Shown: positions 50,436 to 60,547, counted from the stretch's first letter. The stretch is DNA of 64,000 bases from Rhodanobacter sp. LX-99 (GCF_018599185.1 NZ_JAHFVL010000001.1:1116001-1180000); one strand, 5' to 3'. The notes: generated by a model from the letters alone, not told the origin. Numbers and translations are program-made.

Positions 50436-50521
50436 TCGTATCGCAGGGCAATCGCCGGATCGACGCGCAGCGCGCGGGCCAGCGGCGCCACGCGTTGCGC
50501 AATTCACGCGGGATCATTGCC

Positions 50522-52966
50522 CTACTCCCCGCGCAAAGCGCGCATCGGAAGGACCCGGCCGGCGCGCAGCGCCGGCAACAGGCAGGCCAGAAGACCGGTT
50601 ATGGCGAGCACCGCGCACACTCCCAGCACCACCACCGGATCGAAGGCGTTGCTGCGACCGAGCAGCGTCATCAGCAGCACAGCCACGGCGTGCGATGCAC
50701 CCAGCGCTATCGCCATGCCAATCGCCAGTCCCGTCGCGATCTGAATCAGACCGCCGCGCAATACCAGGCCCAGCAAGCGCCGCGGCGCGGCGCCCAGCGC
50801 CATGCGCACGCCGAACTCGCGCTCGCGCGCGGCCACTGCCACCGCCATCACCGCGTACAGGCCGGCAACCGCCAGCAGCAAGGCCAGCGTGGCGAACACG
50901 CCGATCAGCAGCAGGTTCAGGCGTGCATCGGCGGTGGTCTCGTGCACCACGGTGCGCATCGTGCGCAGCTTGGCGATCGGCTGATCCGGCGCGATTTCCG
51001 CCAGCGCCGCACGCACGCCCGCGCGCCAATCGTCCGGGTTGCCGTGGCCGCGCAAGGCAAAGCGCAAGGGTTCCAGATCGCGGAAGATCGCCATCGTCGG
51101 CGCCGGCAGTTGCGCCAGCGGCAGGTAGACCACCGGCTGCGCAGCGTGCAGCGGCCCGCGCTGGTAGGTCGCGCTCACCACACCGACGATGCGCGCGGAA
51201 AGCGGCGGGCCCTTCACCACCTCCACCTTGATCGCCTGCCCCAGCGCATGCCCGCCGTAATACGTGTCGGCCAGATCCTGGCTGACAACGGCCACCGGCG
51301 CGGCACCGGTCAGATCATCCTCGCGGGTGAAGTCGCGGCCCTCGTGCAGGCCGATCGCGAACAGCTTGAAGAAGCCGGGACCGACACCGTGCAACTGAGC
51401 CTCGAAATGGTTGTCCGCAGGCGTGAGCATGCCGTTGTTGAAGCCGCCATACATGGTGTCGCTGGTCGGCAGGTTGGTGGTGACCGCCGCGCCGGCCACG
51501 CTGGGTATCGCCTGCAAGCGCTGCACCAGCCGGTGCGAAAGATCCAGCATCGAAGCCGTGTCAGGGTGATGGCCTTTGACCGGCGCCAACTCGAAGGTGA
51601 GCACGTTGTCCTGGTCATAGCCCAGCGGCAGGCGCGAGGCATCGTAGAGCGCATGCATGAACACGCCGGCGGCGCACAGCAGGATCGCCGCCAGCGCCAC
51701 CTGCGCCACCACCAGGCCGCGACTCAGCCGACCGCTGCGCACGCCGATGCCGTTGCGCCCGCCCTCGCGCAATGCCTCCACGGTGACCGCGGCGCGGCTG
51801 CGCCACAGTCCAAGAATCGCCGCCAGCAACGCGCCCAGCAGTCCCAGGCCGATGCCAAGCAACCACGCGCCGACACCCAGATGCACGCGTCCGCCCCACA
51901 GCCACTGCGCGGGAATGAAACCCTGCAGCGCTCCCACGCCCGCCATCGCCAGCAGCATCCCCAGCACCGCACCGCAGCCGCCGACCAGCAAGCCCTCGCC
52001 CAGCGCCGGCAGCATCAATCGCAAGCGCGGCGCACCCAGCGCGCTGCGTACCGCGGCATCATGGTTGCGCGACAGGGCACGCAGCAGCATCAGGTTGGCA
52101 AGGTTCACCAGCACGATCAGCAGCACCAGCGACGCACACGCGAGGAACAACATCAGCATCGGCCGCGTGTCCTGCTGAAACGCAGCCGTCAGCGGCTGCG
52201 CGCCGTAGCGCGGACGCGTCCAGTTGCCGCCCATGCCCATGTCGCGGAACATCGTGCGCTCGGCCGCGTCGGCCTGCGCCGCCACGCTCGCCACACTGAC
52301 GCCCGCCGCCAGTCGCCCGATCGCGATGGCGCCGTTGTGGTTGTAGTCGTGGCTGCCCGGCGGCAGCGCCACCGGCAGCATCACGTCGCCCGGACCGAGC
52401 ACCGTGTTGAAGCCGGCCGGCAGCACGCCGACGATGCTGTGCGGCACGCCCTCGATCTTCAGTGTGCGACCGATCACGCTGGCCTCGCCGCCATACGCGC
52501 GTTGCCACAATCCGTAACCGAGCATCACCGCTTTCGGCCCGTTCGGTCGATCCTCCTGCGCGGTGAAGTTGCGCCCCAGCAGCGGCGCAAGGCCCAGCGT
52601 GGGCAGCAACGTTCGGTCGAAGTAAATCACCGGCGCCTGTACCGGCGCACCGGCGCCGGCGATGTTCACCGCCAGGCCGAAATGCACCAGCCCCAGCGAA
52701 CGCAAACCCGCGGGCGGCCCCAGCCACTGATATTCATGCGGCGAGATGCCACCCACATCATCGCTGCCGCGCAGCGGTCCCAGCACCACCAGCCGATCCG
52801 CCTGCTGCACCGGCAACGACCGCCCCAGCGTGTTCCCGATCAACGCAAACACCGCCACGCTGGCGCCGATGCCCAGCGCCAGCACACCGCTCGCCAGCAG
52901 CAGGAAGCCGGGGCGGCGCAGGCTGGCACGCCACGCGCGGAGGATTTCGCTGAGAAGAATGTTCAT
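50522..52966 (-). CDS. MacB/FtsX-type ABC transporter permease (second of two)
   Basis: 814 residues. N-terminal membrane helix (about 20-45), large periplasmic MacB-like domain, then helices about 270-300, 320-345, 360-390, another periplasmic domain, and three C-terminal helices (about 680-705, 735-760, 775-800): two MacB_PCD plus FtsX modules in tandem, the eight-helix ADOP layout. LLLVGVFATLALLLAVAGLYAVM and REREFGVRMALGAAPRRLL are FtsX signatures. Begins 3 bp after the first permease and is clearly its paralogue (both start MNI..EI.RAWR and end PMRALRGE). Works with the ATPase at 55447. Confidence 0.92.
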   Translation of the reverse strand: MNILLSEILRAWRASLRRPGFLLLASGVLALGIGASVAVFALIGNTLGRSLPVQQADRLVVLGPLRGSDDVGGISPHEYQWLGPPAGLRSLGLVHFGLAVNIAGAGAPVQAPVIYFDRTLLPTLGLAPLLGRNFTAQEDRPNGPKAVMLGYGLWQRAYGGEASVIGRTLKIEGVPHSIVGVLPAGFNTVLGPGDVMLPVALPPGSHDYNHNGAIAIGRLAAGVSVASVAAQADAAERTMFRDMGMGGNWTRPRYGAQPLTAAFQQDTRPMLMLFLACASLVLLIVLVNLANLMLLRALSRNHDAAVRSALGAPRLRLMLPALGEGLLVGGCGAVLGMLLAMAGVGALQGFIPAQWLWGGRVHLGVGAWLLGIGLGLLGALLAAILGLWRSRAAVTVEALREGGRNGIGVRSGRLSRGLVVAQVALAAILLCAAGVFMHALYDASRLPLGYDQDNVLTFELAPVKGHHPDTASMLDLSHRLVQRLQAIPSVAGAAVTTNLPTSDTMYGGFNNGMLTPADNHFEAQLHGVGPGFFKLFAIGLHEGRDFTREDDLTGAAPVAVVSQDLADTYYGGHALGQAIKVEVVKGPPLSARIVGVVSATYQRGPLHAAQPVVYLPLAQLPAPTMAIFRDLEPLRFALRGHGNPDDWRAGVRAALAEIAPDQPIAKLRTMRTVVHETTADARLNLLLIGVFATLALLLAVAGLYAVMAVAVAAREREFGVRMALGAAPRRLLGLVLRGGLIQIATGLAIGMAIALGASHAVAVLLMTLLGRSNAFDPVVVLGVCAVLAITGLLACLLPALRAGRVLPMRALRGE

Positions 52967-52969
52967 TGC

Positions 52970-55450
52970 CTACTCTCCGCGCAAGGCACGCATCGGCGGT
53001 ACGCGTGCCGCGCGCAGCGCCGGAACCAGACACGCGAGCAGGCCGGCCAGGGCCAGTACCGTGCACACGCCGAGCATGGCGAGAGGATCGAAGACGCTGC
53101 GGTCGATTTCCACCAGCACGGCACCCAGCACCCGTGACAGGGCGAGCGTGAGGCCCACACCCAGCAGCATGCCCATCGCGATCTGCGCGATGGCCCCGCG
53201 CAGCACCAGGCGAGCCATGCCCAGCGGCGGCGCGCCCAAGGCCATGCGCACGCCGAACTCGCGCGCGCGCGCGGCCACGGCGACGGTCATCACCGCATAC
53301 ATGCCGGCCGCAGCGAGCCCCAGCGCCACCGATGCGAACAGACCGATCAGGAACAGGTCGCGGCGCGTGTCGTCGGTAGTAGCGCGCACGATGTCGTCCA
53401 TCGTCGACACAGTGGCAATCGGCTGCTCCGGCGCTACGGCGACGACGGCTGCATGAACGGCCTGGCGATAGCGGTTGGGGTCGCCCTGGACACGCAACGC
53501 GAAACGCAGCGGCTGGAAGGAACGGAACACGTGCACGACGTGCTCGGGCATCTGTGCCAGGGGGAGATAGAGAAACCCGCGCTTCAAGCTGTCCAGCGGA
53601 CCGAACTGCCGCGTGTCGCCGACCACGCCGACGATGCGTGCGGTTACCGGATGCATGGTCGGATCGCCGGCCATGGCCTTGCCGGCCGGATACCCGCTGT
53701 AGTCGTTGACGACAATCTCCTTGCCTACGGCATGGCCGTCGTACTGCTGGTCGGCCAGCGTCTGGTTGACGATCGCGACCGGCTCGCCGCCGGCCACATC
53801 GGTCGCGTCGAAGGAACGCCCCTCGCGCACGGGAATGTGGAACACGGAAAAAAACTCGCTGCTGACACCGCGGATCTGCGGGCTGGGATGCAGGTAACCG
53901 CGTCCCGGAAGGTGGACGCCGCCCATGTTGAACTGCTGCTCGAAGCCGCCCGCGGGCAGGCCATTGGTGACTGCGACGCGGTCCACGCCCGCCACGGCGT
54001 GCAGGCTCTGCAACAGTCGTTGCACCAGATCGCGGGCGGAGACATTGGGGCTGTCGCCATGCACCGGCGCCAGATCGAAGGTGAGGATGTGATCGCTGGC
54101 AAAACCCAGCGGCGTGCGTGCCGCATCGTAAAGCGCATGCAGGAACAGGCCCGCTCCACACATCAGGCAGGTCGCCAGAGCCATCTGCGCGATCACCAGC
54201 CCCCGGCCCAGGCGTCCGCTGCGGCGACTGGCACTGCGTCCGCCTTCGTGCAAGGCCTCCTGTACCGAGGCCGTGGCCAGCCCGCGCCAGGCACCGAACG
54301 CCGCTGTGGCGAGCGCGCCCGGCACGGCGATCGCCATCGCCAGCAACGCCACGGCCCGGGATATGTGCAGCGACTGGCCGTGGGTCCACTCGGCCGGAAC
54401 GTAGCCGCTGAACAGCGACAGGCCGATCGCAGCCAAACCCAGGCCTGCGATGGCACCGCCAGCGCCAACCAGCAGACCCTCGGCGCAGGCCGGCAGCGCC
54501 AGACGCCACACCGGCGCGCCCAGCGCATGGCGCACGGTCGCGTCGTGGTGGCGCGACAGGATGCGCAACAGCATCAGGTTGCCCAGGTTGACCAGCGCGA
54601 TCAGCAGCACGCACAAGGCGCTGGCCAGAAACAGCATCATCGAGGGGCGCTGCTGCTGATGCAGCGCGGCTCTCAGCGGTATGCTGCCGAAGCGCACCTT
54701 GTCAAGGTAGTCGCGTTGCGGACCGGAGGCATCGGCATAGAGCGCGCGGATGGCCGCGTCTACCTGCGCGTCCACCGCCGCGGCACCGTTAGCCGAGGCA
54801 AGTCGCGCGATCGCAAAAAAATCTTCACCGTCGTCGTAGGTATGCGGCCTCAGCGCCAACGGCAGCATGATGTCGCCCGCGCCGAACTGATCGAAACTGG
54901 CCGGCAACACGCCCACGATGGTACGCGCGACGCCTTCGACCCGCAGGGTGCGGCCGAGCACGGGCTGCGCGCCGTAACGGCGACGCCAGAAACCTTCGGC
55001 GAGGATCACCGCCTTCGGTCCACCGGGGCTATCTTCCTGCGCCGAGAAATTGCGACCCAGCCGCATCCGCACACCGAGCACGGGGAGCAGGCCCCGATCG
55101 GCCTGAAACGCGTTTACCTGCTCCGGCTCACCGTCGCCAGCCACGTTCACAGCCTGCAGGTCACCCTTGATCAGGCCGATGGCAGCGATGCCGCGGATCG
55201 ACTGCACATGCTGGTACCGCTGTGGTGACATGATACCTAGCAGTTGCCCATCGCGTTGCGGCCCCAGCACGATCAGCCGTTCGGGCGAGGCATAAGGCAA
55301 GGGCCGCAACAGCACGTCGTCGACCAGCACGCATACCGCCGCGCTGGCGCCGACGCCCAGCGCCAGCACGCCGCTGGCCAGCAGAAAGAAGCCCGGCCGG
55401 CGCAGGCACGTGCGCCACGCACGCCAGATCTCGGCCAGCCAGATGTTCAT
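52970..55450 (-). CDS. MacB/FtsX-type ABC transporter permease (first of two)
   Basis: 826 residues with the same architecture as its neighbour: N-terminal helix (about 22-46), MacB_PCD domain, three helices about 275-400, second MacB_PCD domain, three C-terminal FtsX helices (about 695-815; LFLIGLFASVALGLAAAGMYAVM, RAREFGVRMALGAPPLG). ATG overlaps the ATPase stop by 4 bp. Two different permeases with one ATPase suggest a heterodimeric complex. Substrate unknown; related transporters export peptides or move lipoprotein/antibiotic-type molecules. Confidence 0.92.
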   Translation of the reverse strand: MNIWLAEIWRAWRTCLRRPGFFLLASGVLALGVGASAAVCVLVDDVLLRPLPYASPERLIVLGPQRDGQLLGIMSPQRYQHVQSIRGIAAIGLIKGDLQAVNVAGDGEPEQVNAFQADRGLLPVLGVRMRLGRNFSAQEDSPGGPKAVILAEGFWRRRYGAQPVLGRTLRVEGVARTIVGVLPASFDQFGAGDIMLPLALRPHTYDDGEDFFAIARLASANGAAAVDAQVDAAIRALYADASGPQRDYLDKVRFGSIPLRAALHQQQRPSMMLFLASALCVLLIALVNLGNLMLLRILSRHHDATVRHALGAPVWRLALPACAEGLLVGAGGAIAGLGLAAIGLSLFSGYVPAEWTHGQSLHISRAVALLAMAIAVPGALATAAFGAWRGLATASVQEALHEGGRSASRRSGRLGRGLVIAQMALATCLMCGAGLFLHALYDAARTPLGFASDHILTFDLAPVHGDSPNVSARDLVQRLLQSLHAVAGVDRVAVTNGLPAGGFEQQFNMGGVHLPGRGYLHPSPQIRGVSSEFFSVFHIPVREGRSFDATDVAGGEPVAIVNQTLADQQYDGHAVGKEIVVNDYSGYPAGKAMAGDPTMHPVTARIVGVVGDTRQFGPLDSLKRGFLYLPLAQMPEHVVHVFRSFQPLRFALRVQGDPNRYRQAVHAAVVAVAPEQPIATVSTMDDIVRATTDDTRRDLFLIGLFASVALGLAAAGMYAVMTVAVAARAREFGVRMALGAPPLGMARLVLRGAIAQIAMGMLLGVGLTLALSRVLGAVLVEIDRSVFDPLAMLGVCTVLALAGLLACLVPALRAARVPPMRALRGE

Positions 55451-56211
55451 GCGCCGACCTCCACGCGGCCGCCGATCAGCGCATCCAGCCGCTGCTCGTC
55501 CTCGCGGCGCAGGCGGTCGTAGGTTTGCTCGTCGACCACGCGGCCGTCGAACAGGCGGATCTTGCGCTGGGCCAGTTCGGCGTAGCGCGCGTCGTGGGTG
55601 ACCATGCAGATGGTGGCGCCGCCCTTGTGCAGCTCGTCGAGCAGGGCCATCACCGCTTCGCCGTTGCGCGAGTCGAGGTTGCCGGTCGGTTCGTCGGCGA
55701 GCAGGATCGCAGGCCGGCCGACCAGCGCTCGCGCCACCGCCACACGCTGCTGCTGGCCGCCGGAGAGTTGCGCAGGGTAATGGCGCATGCGGTGCGCCAT
55801 GCCGACACGCTCCAGCGCTTCCTGCACGCGCTCGCGCCGTTCGCCGGCACCGATGCCGCTGCGGTAGGTCAGCGGCAGTTCCACGTTCTCCTGCACGCTC
55901 AAGTCGCCGATCAGGTTGAACGCCTGGAAGATGAAGCCGATCTCGGCGTTGCGGATGCGTGCGCGTTCGGCCGCGTTCAGGGCAGCCACGTCGTGACCGT
56001 TCAGCACATAGCTGCCGGCGCTGGCGGTATCGAGCAAGCCAAGGATGGAAAGCAGCGTGGTCTTGCCGCAACCGGACGGACCGGAGATCGACACGTACTC
56101 GCCGCGACGGATGTCCAGGTGCACGTCGCTCAGCGCGTGGGTCTCCACTTCGTCGGTCTGGAACACCTTGCGGATGCCGCCGAGGGCGATGACAGATGTC
56201 GGGTTGGTCAT
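55447..56211 (-). CDS. MacB-like ABC transporter ATP-binding protein
   Basis: 254-residue ATPase of the LolD/MacB/FtsE class. Walker A SGPSGCGKTT, Q-loop GFIFQAFNLIGDLSVQENVELPL, signature LSGGQQQRVAVARAL, Walker B ILLADEPTGNLDS, switch His CMVTHD. The YSI start context and the phrase FNLIGDLSVQENV are typical of mechanotransmission-type exporters. Lies between the MacA-like gene (150-bp gap with hairpins) and the permeases (ATGA overlap). Confidence 0.95.
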   Translation of the reverse strand: MTNPTSVIALGGIRKVFQTDEVETHALSDVHLDIRRGEYVSISGPSGCGKTTLLSILGLLDTASAGSYVLNGHDVAALNAAERARIRNAEIGFIFQAFNLIGDLSVQENVELPLTYRSGIGAGERRERVQEALERVGMAHRMRHYPAQLSGGQQQRVAVARALVGRPAILLADEPTGNLDSRNGEAVMALLDELHKGGATICMVTHDARYAELAQRKIRLFDGRVVDEQTYDRLRREDEQRLDALIGGRVEVGA

Positions 56212-56240
56212 GGGTTTGTCCTTGCGGGAAACAGGTTGTT

Positions 56241-56360
56241 CCCTTCTCCCTTCGGGAAAAGGTGGCCCGAAGGGCCGGATGAGGGTTCGGTGAAGCCGGT
56301 GGCAGTCCGCTCCGACCGTACCCTCACCCCAACCCCTCTCCCGGCGGGAGAGGGGCTTTT
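56241..56360. repeat. hairpin-rich intergenic repeat between macA-like and ATPase genes
   Basis: Contains CCCTTC..GGGAAAAGG, GGCCCGAAGGGCC and a perfect 10-bp stem 56333-56342/56346-56355 (CCCCTCTCCC/GGGAGAGGGG) followed by CTTTT on the plus strand. Ends and inner words (ATGAGGGT ... ACCCTCA) are inverted. Such CCCTCACCCCAACCCCTCTCCC elements recur between genes in xanthomonads and pseudomonads. Could lower read-through from the MacA-like gene into the ATPase. Confidence 0.65.
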
Positions 56361-56361
56361 A

Positions 56362-57615
56362 TCAGCGCAGGCGCAGGCGATCATATTTATCCCATTGGCT
56401 GGTGTCGGAAAGGATCACCCGGTCGCCCGGCTGCAGGCCCTGCAGCAGTTGCACGCGGTCGACCGAGGTGGCGCCCACGTGCACCTTGACGCGGGTGGCG
56501 GTGCTGCCGGAAGCGTCGAGGCGGAACAGGCCCACCTCGCTGTTCGCCTCGACCTGGGCGGGCCGGCCCAGCGACAGCGCCTGGTCGAGTTTCGCGATGC
56601 GGATGCGGCCGTCCACCGACAGGTCCGGCCGCGCGCCGGGCGGCAGCACGCCGGTCGGCGTCACGTCCACCTGCACACTGCCGTCGACCACCGCCGGGTC
56701 GATCCGCGTGACGCTGCCGTCGATCATGCCGTTATAGGTATTCACCTGTGCGGACATGCCCAGCGCCACGTCCTTGGCCTGCACCTCGGGCACGCGCAGC
56801 CGCGCGATCAGCACGTCGCCGCGCGCCACCCGCGCCAGGTCGGTGCCGGCGGCAACCTGCTGGCCTTCCTGCACCGCCACCTGCTGCAGCGTGCCGGCGA
56901 TGCCGGCGCGCACGTCGAGCGCATCGGACTGGCGCTGGCGCAGGGTCAGGTTGCTGCGCTGCAGTTGCAGCTCGGCCTGCACGGCGGCCATCTGCGCCGT
57001 GATGCCGGCGCCGAACGCCCGCACGCGCTGCTGCTCGACCTCGGCGCGATGCCTGAGCTGGTTCAGCGCGATCAGCTCCTGCTCGTACTGCACGCGCGGG
57101 ATCAGGTTCTTCGCCACCGCCTTGGCGTCGGCGTCGCTGCGGACCTTGGCCGAGGCGTAATCGGCCTGGGCCTGGGCCAGCGCGGAACGTTCGTCCAGCA
57201 GTTGCGACTGCAGCTCGGCGTGTTTCGCGGCGACCTGCGCTTCGGCCGCGGCGACTTGCGCCTGCGCATTGCGCAGGTCGTTCTCCACCTGCGGGCTGAC
57301 CAGGCGCAACAGCACCGTGTCCGGTTCCACCCGGGTGCCGGGCCACACTTCGATCTTCGCCACCTGCGCGCTGGTCTGCGCAGCCAGCCAGTGGATGTCG
57401 CGCGGCACCAGGGTGCCCGGCGCGCGCACCTCGCGCAGCATGTCGCCGCGCTGCACGGTGTCGATCCACAGGCTCGAACGCTCGGCCACCGGCAGGGCCG
57501 GGCCAAGGCTGGCCACACCGACGGCAACGCCGGCGAGCAGCAACGAGCCGGCACCGATGGCGATCCGTTTGCGGCGGCGCTTGCGCTGGGCGACGAGGGG
57601 GTTGGCAATATCCAT
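56362..57615 (-). CDS. MacA/HlyD-type periplasmic adaptor of the ABC system
   Basis: 417 residues. Basic cytoplasmic N-terminus (AQRKRRRKR), one membrane helix (about 17-37), lipoyl/barrel-sandwich halves (about 65-105 and 270-310) enclosing a long coiled-coil hairpin (about 105-225; NAQAQVAAAEAQVAAKHAELQSQ), then beta-barrel and membrane-proximal domains. First gene of the operon. ATG at 57615 lies about 12 bases after the -12 of a consensus sigma-54 promoter, leaving no room for a leader or Shine-Dalgarno sequence. TolC-type outer-membrane partner is not encoded nearby. Confidence 0.92.
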   Translation of the reverse strand: MDIANPLVAQRKRRRKRIAIGAGSLLLAGVAVGVASLGPALPVAERSSLWIDTVQRGDMLREVRAPGTLVPRDIHWLAAQTSAQVAKIEVWPGTRVEPDTVLLRLVSPQVENDLRNAQAQVAAAEAQVAAKHAELQSQLLDERSALAQAQADYASAKVRSDADAKAVAKNLIPRVQYEQELIALNQLRHRAEVEQQRVRAFGAGITAQMAAVQAELQLQRSNLTLRQRQSDALDVRAGIAGTLQQVAVQEGQQVAAGTDLARVARGDVLIARLRVPEVQAKDVALGMSAQVNTYNGMIDGSVTRIDPAVVDGSVQVDVTPTGVLPPGARPDLSVDGRIRIAKLDQALSLGRPAQVEANSEVGLFRLDASGSTATRVKVHVGATSVDRVQLLQGLQPGDRVILSDTSQWDKYDRLRLR

Positions 57616-57626
57616 GAGCCGGTCAG

Positions 57627-57642
57627 AGCAAGGCCCGTGCCA
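57627..57642 (-). promoter_or_regulatory. sigma-54 (RpoN) promoter of the efflux operon
   Basis: Minus strand TGGCACGGGCCTTGCT: exact match to the TGGCACG-N4-TTGCW consensus, with GG at -24 and GC at -12 at correct spacing. It points into the MacA-like gene; transcription would start at about 57616-57615, on the ATG itself. The operon encodes an NtrC-family regulator. Confidence 0.85.
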
Positions 57643-57667
57643 TGCGTGCAAGTGCTTGTCGCGCAAC

Positions 57668-57698
57668 GCATCGGACCGATGCCCGGGCGATGCCATCG
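57668..57698. promoter_or_regulatory. candidate upstream activator sites of the sigma-54 promoter
   Basis: Perfect palindromes GCATCGG-A-CCGATGC (57668-57682) and CGATG-C-CATCG (57688-57698) lie about 55-80 bp upstream of the predicted start and share the half-site (G)CATCG/CGATG(C). Suitable enhancer sites for the operon's own Fis-HTH regulator. Confidence 0.55.
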
Positions 57699-57767
57699 TT
57701 CGCATGCGGACATCCACGTCCGAAGTCGTACAGCGCTCCTACGGCAGCGACGACGGCCGGGGTGCGG

Positions 57768-60473
57768 TCAGCCGGTGTTCTGCAAACCCTGCGCGACGCC
57801 GTTGACGCAGGCGACCAGCGCCTGCAGCACGGCGTCGTCGCTGCGCTCGCCGGCGCGCCAGCGCTGCAGCAGGTCGACCTGCAGCAGGCTCATCGGATCG
57901 ACGTAGGGGTTGCGCAGGCGGATCGATGCGGCCAGGCGCGGCTCGCCGCGCAGCAGGACGTCGCTGCCCTTCAACTGCAGCAGCCAACGGCGGGTACGCG
58001 CGAATTCGTCGCGGATCAGGCCGAAGAATTCGTCGTGCAGCGGGCCGGAGAGTTTCGAGAACGCCTCGGCGATGTCCAGGTCGCACTTCGCCAGCACCAT
58101 CTCCACGTCGTCCAGCAGGTTGCAGAAGAACGGCCAGTCGCGCGCCATCTCCGCCAGCGCTTCTTCGCCGAACCGCTGCACGCCCTGCTCCAGCGCGCTG
58201 CCGAGACCGTACCAGCCGGGCAGGATCGAGCGGCACTGGGTCCAGGCGAACACCCACGGGATCGCGCGCAAGTCCTGCACGCCGCGCATGCTGCGACGGC
58301 TGGCCGGACGCGAACCCAGGGTCATCCGCTCGATCACGTCGACCGGTGTGGCGCTTCGGAAGTAGTCGACGAAGTGTTCGCGTTCGACGAAGGCGCGATA
58401 GTGCTTCCGGCTGACCGCCGAGAGCATGTCCATCAGCTCGCACCAGCGTTCCGCACGTGGCTCGCTCTCGAGCGGGCGCAGCGACGCGCGCAGCACCGCA
58501 CCCACGGTCTGCTCCAGGTTGCGCAGCGCCAGTGCGCGGATGCCGTACTTGCGGTGGATCACCTCGCCCTGCTCGGTCACCCGCAGCACGCCGGCCACCG
58601 CGCCACGCGGCGAGGACATCAGCGCCGGCGTGATGCGCGCGCCGCCGCGGCTGGCCGAGCCGCCGCGGCCGTGGAAGAACGCGAGATGGATGCCGGCGGC
58701 ATTCGCCACGTCCAGCAACTCCACCTGGGCGCGCTGCAGGCCCCAGCGCGAGGCCAGCGTGCCGCCGTCCTTGCCGCTGTCGGAGTAGCCGAGCATCACC
58801 CACTGCTGGTCGTCGCGGGCAGCGAGATGGCGGCGGTAGACCGGGTCGTCGAGCAGGGCGCGCAAGGTGGCCGGCGCGTTCTTCAGGTCGTCCACGGTCT
58901 CGAACAGCGGCGCGATGTTGAGCGGCACGTCGTTCGCCGCATCGACCAGCCCGCCGCGCCGCGCCAGCGCCAGCACCGCCAGCACGTCGGCGGCCGAACG
59001 CGCCATGCTGATGATGTACAGGCCGGTGGCGTCGTGGCCGTGGCTCTGGCGGCTGTCGCGCAAGGTGGTGAACACCGCCTGCAGCGACTCGGCATTCGCG
59101 TCAGCGCTGTGCGCAAACGCGGCTTCGCCGCTGGCGTAGGGGCGCAGCCGGTCGGCACGTGCGGTGCTGTCGCGGGTGGCCCAGTCCGGATCGGCCAGCA
59201 GGGTCGCCAGCGCGTCGTCGTGCACGCGCGAATCCTGCCGCACGTCCAGCCGCGCCAGGTGGAAGCCGAAGCTGCGCACGCGGCACAGCAGGCGCTCCAC
59301 CGCGTAGGCGCCGGCGTGCACGCCACGATGCTGGAACAGGCTGTCGGCGACCAGCTGCAGGTCGTCAAGCAATTCGTCACTGGACGTATAGCCGTCCAGT
59401 GACTCGTCACTGGTCAGCGCCAGCCGCGCGCCTACCAGCTGCAGCAGGCAGCGATACGGCATGTCGGCATGGCGCGGACGGATCTGCGCCGCGGCCGCGG
59501 GAAAGCGTGCGCGGTAGTCCGCCAGCCGCGCGCGCAACGCCGCCGATGCGGCGACCCGGCTATCGGTCTGGCTGAGCTGGCGCGCCAGCGTGGCCACGTC
59601 CTCGCGATAGCGCTCCAGCACCAGCGCGCGCTGCGAATCGAGGCAGGCGGCGATGGTGTCGGCGCCCACGTTCGGGTTGCCGTCCATGTCGCCGCCGACC
59701 CAGCTGGCGAAGCGCAGCAGCCGCGGCAGCTTGATCGCCACGCCGTAGGTTTCCTGCAGCGCCTGCGCCAGCGATTCGTACAGCGCCGGCACGATCCGGT
59801 ACAACGGGTTGGCCAGGTAGAAGTCGACGTGTTCGCGTTCGTCCTGCACGCTGGGCCGCACCGGCGAGGCCTCGGCGGTCTGCCAGCCGGCGGACAGCGC
59901 CATGTAGATGCGGTCGTCGTCCTCCTTGCGCTCCTGCGGCGTGCGCTGCGGGTCGAAGCCGTCGATCAGCGAACGCACGATCGCCTGTTCCTTCTCCAGC
60001 AGCGAGCGGCGCACCGCCTCGGTCGGGTGCGCGGTGAACACCGGCTCGATCCACAGCCGGTCGAGCCAGCCGACCAGTTCATCGGCGCCGACGCCTTCGG
60101 CCTTCAGCCGGCCCAGCACGTCGAGCAGCGACTCCGGCTGCGGCGCGCTGCCCTCGCGCTGGTAGTCGCGGCGACGGCGAATGCGGTGCACCCGCTCGGC
60201 CGTGTTCACCGCCTGGAAATAAGTGGCGAACGCGCGTGCCAGCGCTTCGGCGTCGCGGGCATCGAGACCGGCCAGCGAGGCGGCCAGGTCGTCCACCGTG
60301 GCGCCTTCGCGACGGCGGCGGATCGCCGCGGTGCGCACCTGTTCGACCCGCTCGAAGAACGCCGTGCCGCCCTGCTCGGCCAGCATCCGCCCGACCATCG
60401 CGCCGAGCCGGCTGACGTCCTCGCGCAGCGGGCCGTCGGGCGGCAGGAACTCGGGTTCGCGACTTGATTCCAT
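57768..60473 (-). CDS. ppc: phosphoenolpyruvate carboxylase
   Basis: 901 residues; carboxylates PEP to oxaloacetate to refill the TCA cycle. [18 protein letters not shown] holds the catalytic His, [11 protein letters not shown] and [12 protein letters not shown] the PEP/metal site, [12 protein letters not shown] the mobile glycine loop, and the chain ends in the invariant QNTG. Length is normal. Divergent from ahcY (268 bp between the starts). Monocistronic: the next gene downstream, the MacA-like one, starts 152 bp after its stop behind its own sigma-54 promoter. Confidence 0.97.
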   Translation of the reverse strand: MESSREPEFLPPDGPLREDVSRLGAMVGRMLAEQGGTAFFERVEQVRTAAIRRRREGATVDDLAASLAGLDARDAEALARAFATYFQAVNTAERVHRIRRRRDYQREGSAPQPESLLDVLGRLKAEGVGADELVGWLDRLWIEPVFTAHPTEAVRRSLLEKEQAIVRSLIDGFDPQRTPQERKEDDDRIYMALSAGWQTAEASPVRPSVQDEREHVDFYLANPLYRIVPALYESLAQALQETYGVAIKLPRLLRFASWVGGDMDGNPNVGADTIAACLDSQRALVLERYREDVATLARQLSQTDSRVAASAALRARLADYRARFPAAAAQIRPRHADMPYRCLLQLVGARLALTSDESLDGYTSSDELLDDLQLVADSLFQHRGVHAGAYAVERLLCRVRSFGFHLARLDVRQDSRVHDDALATLLADPDWATRDSTARADRLRPYASGEAAFAHSADANAESLQAVFTTLRDSRQSHGHDATGLYIISMARSAADVLAVLALARRGGLVDAANDVPLNIAPLFETVDDLKNAPATLRALLDDPVYRRHLAARDDQQWVMLGYSDSGKDGGTLASRWGLQRAQVELLDVANAAGIHLAFFHGRGGSASRGGARITPALMSSPRGAVAGVLRVTEQGEVIHRKYGIRALALRNLEQTVGAVLRASLRPLESEPRAERWCELMDMLSAVSRKHYRAFVEREHFVDYFRSATPVDVIERMTLGSRPASRRSMRGVQDLRAIPWVFAWTQCRSILPGWYGLGSALEQGVQRFGEEALAEMARDWPFFCNLLDDVEMVLAKCDLDIAEAFSKLSGPLHDEFFGLIRDEFARTRRWLLQLKGSDVLLRGEPRLAASIRLRNPYVDPMSLLQVDLLQRWRAGERSDDAVLQALVACVNGVAQGLQNTG

Positions 60474-60547
60474 GCGGGGCTCCGGGCGGGATGAACGGCC
60501 AGCCTAAACGAATTGCGGCGGCGGAGGCATCCGCCGGCTTCTGCCGC

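Noticed and set aside
56333-56360. Plus-strand intrinsic terminator before the macA-like stop
   Set aside because: The hairpin plus CTTTT is on the strand opposite to all nearby transcription; more likely part of an interspersed repeat.
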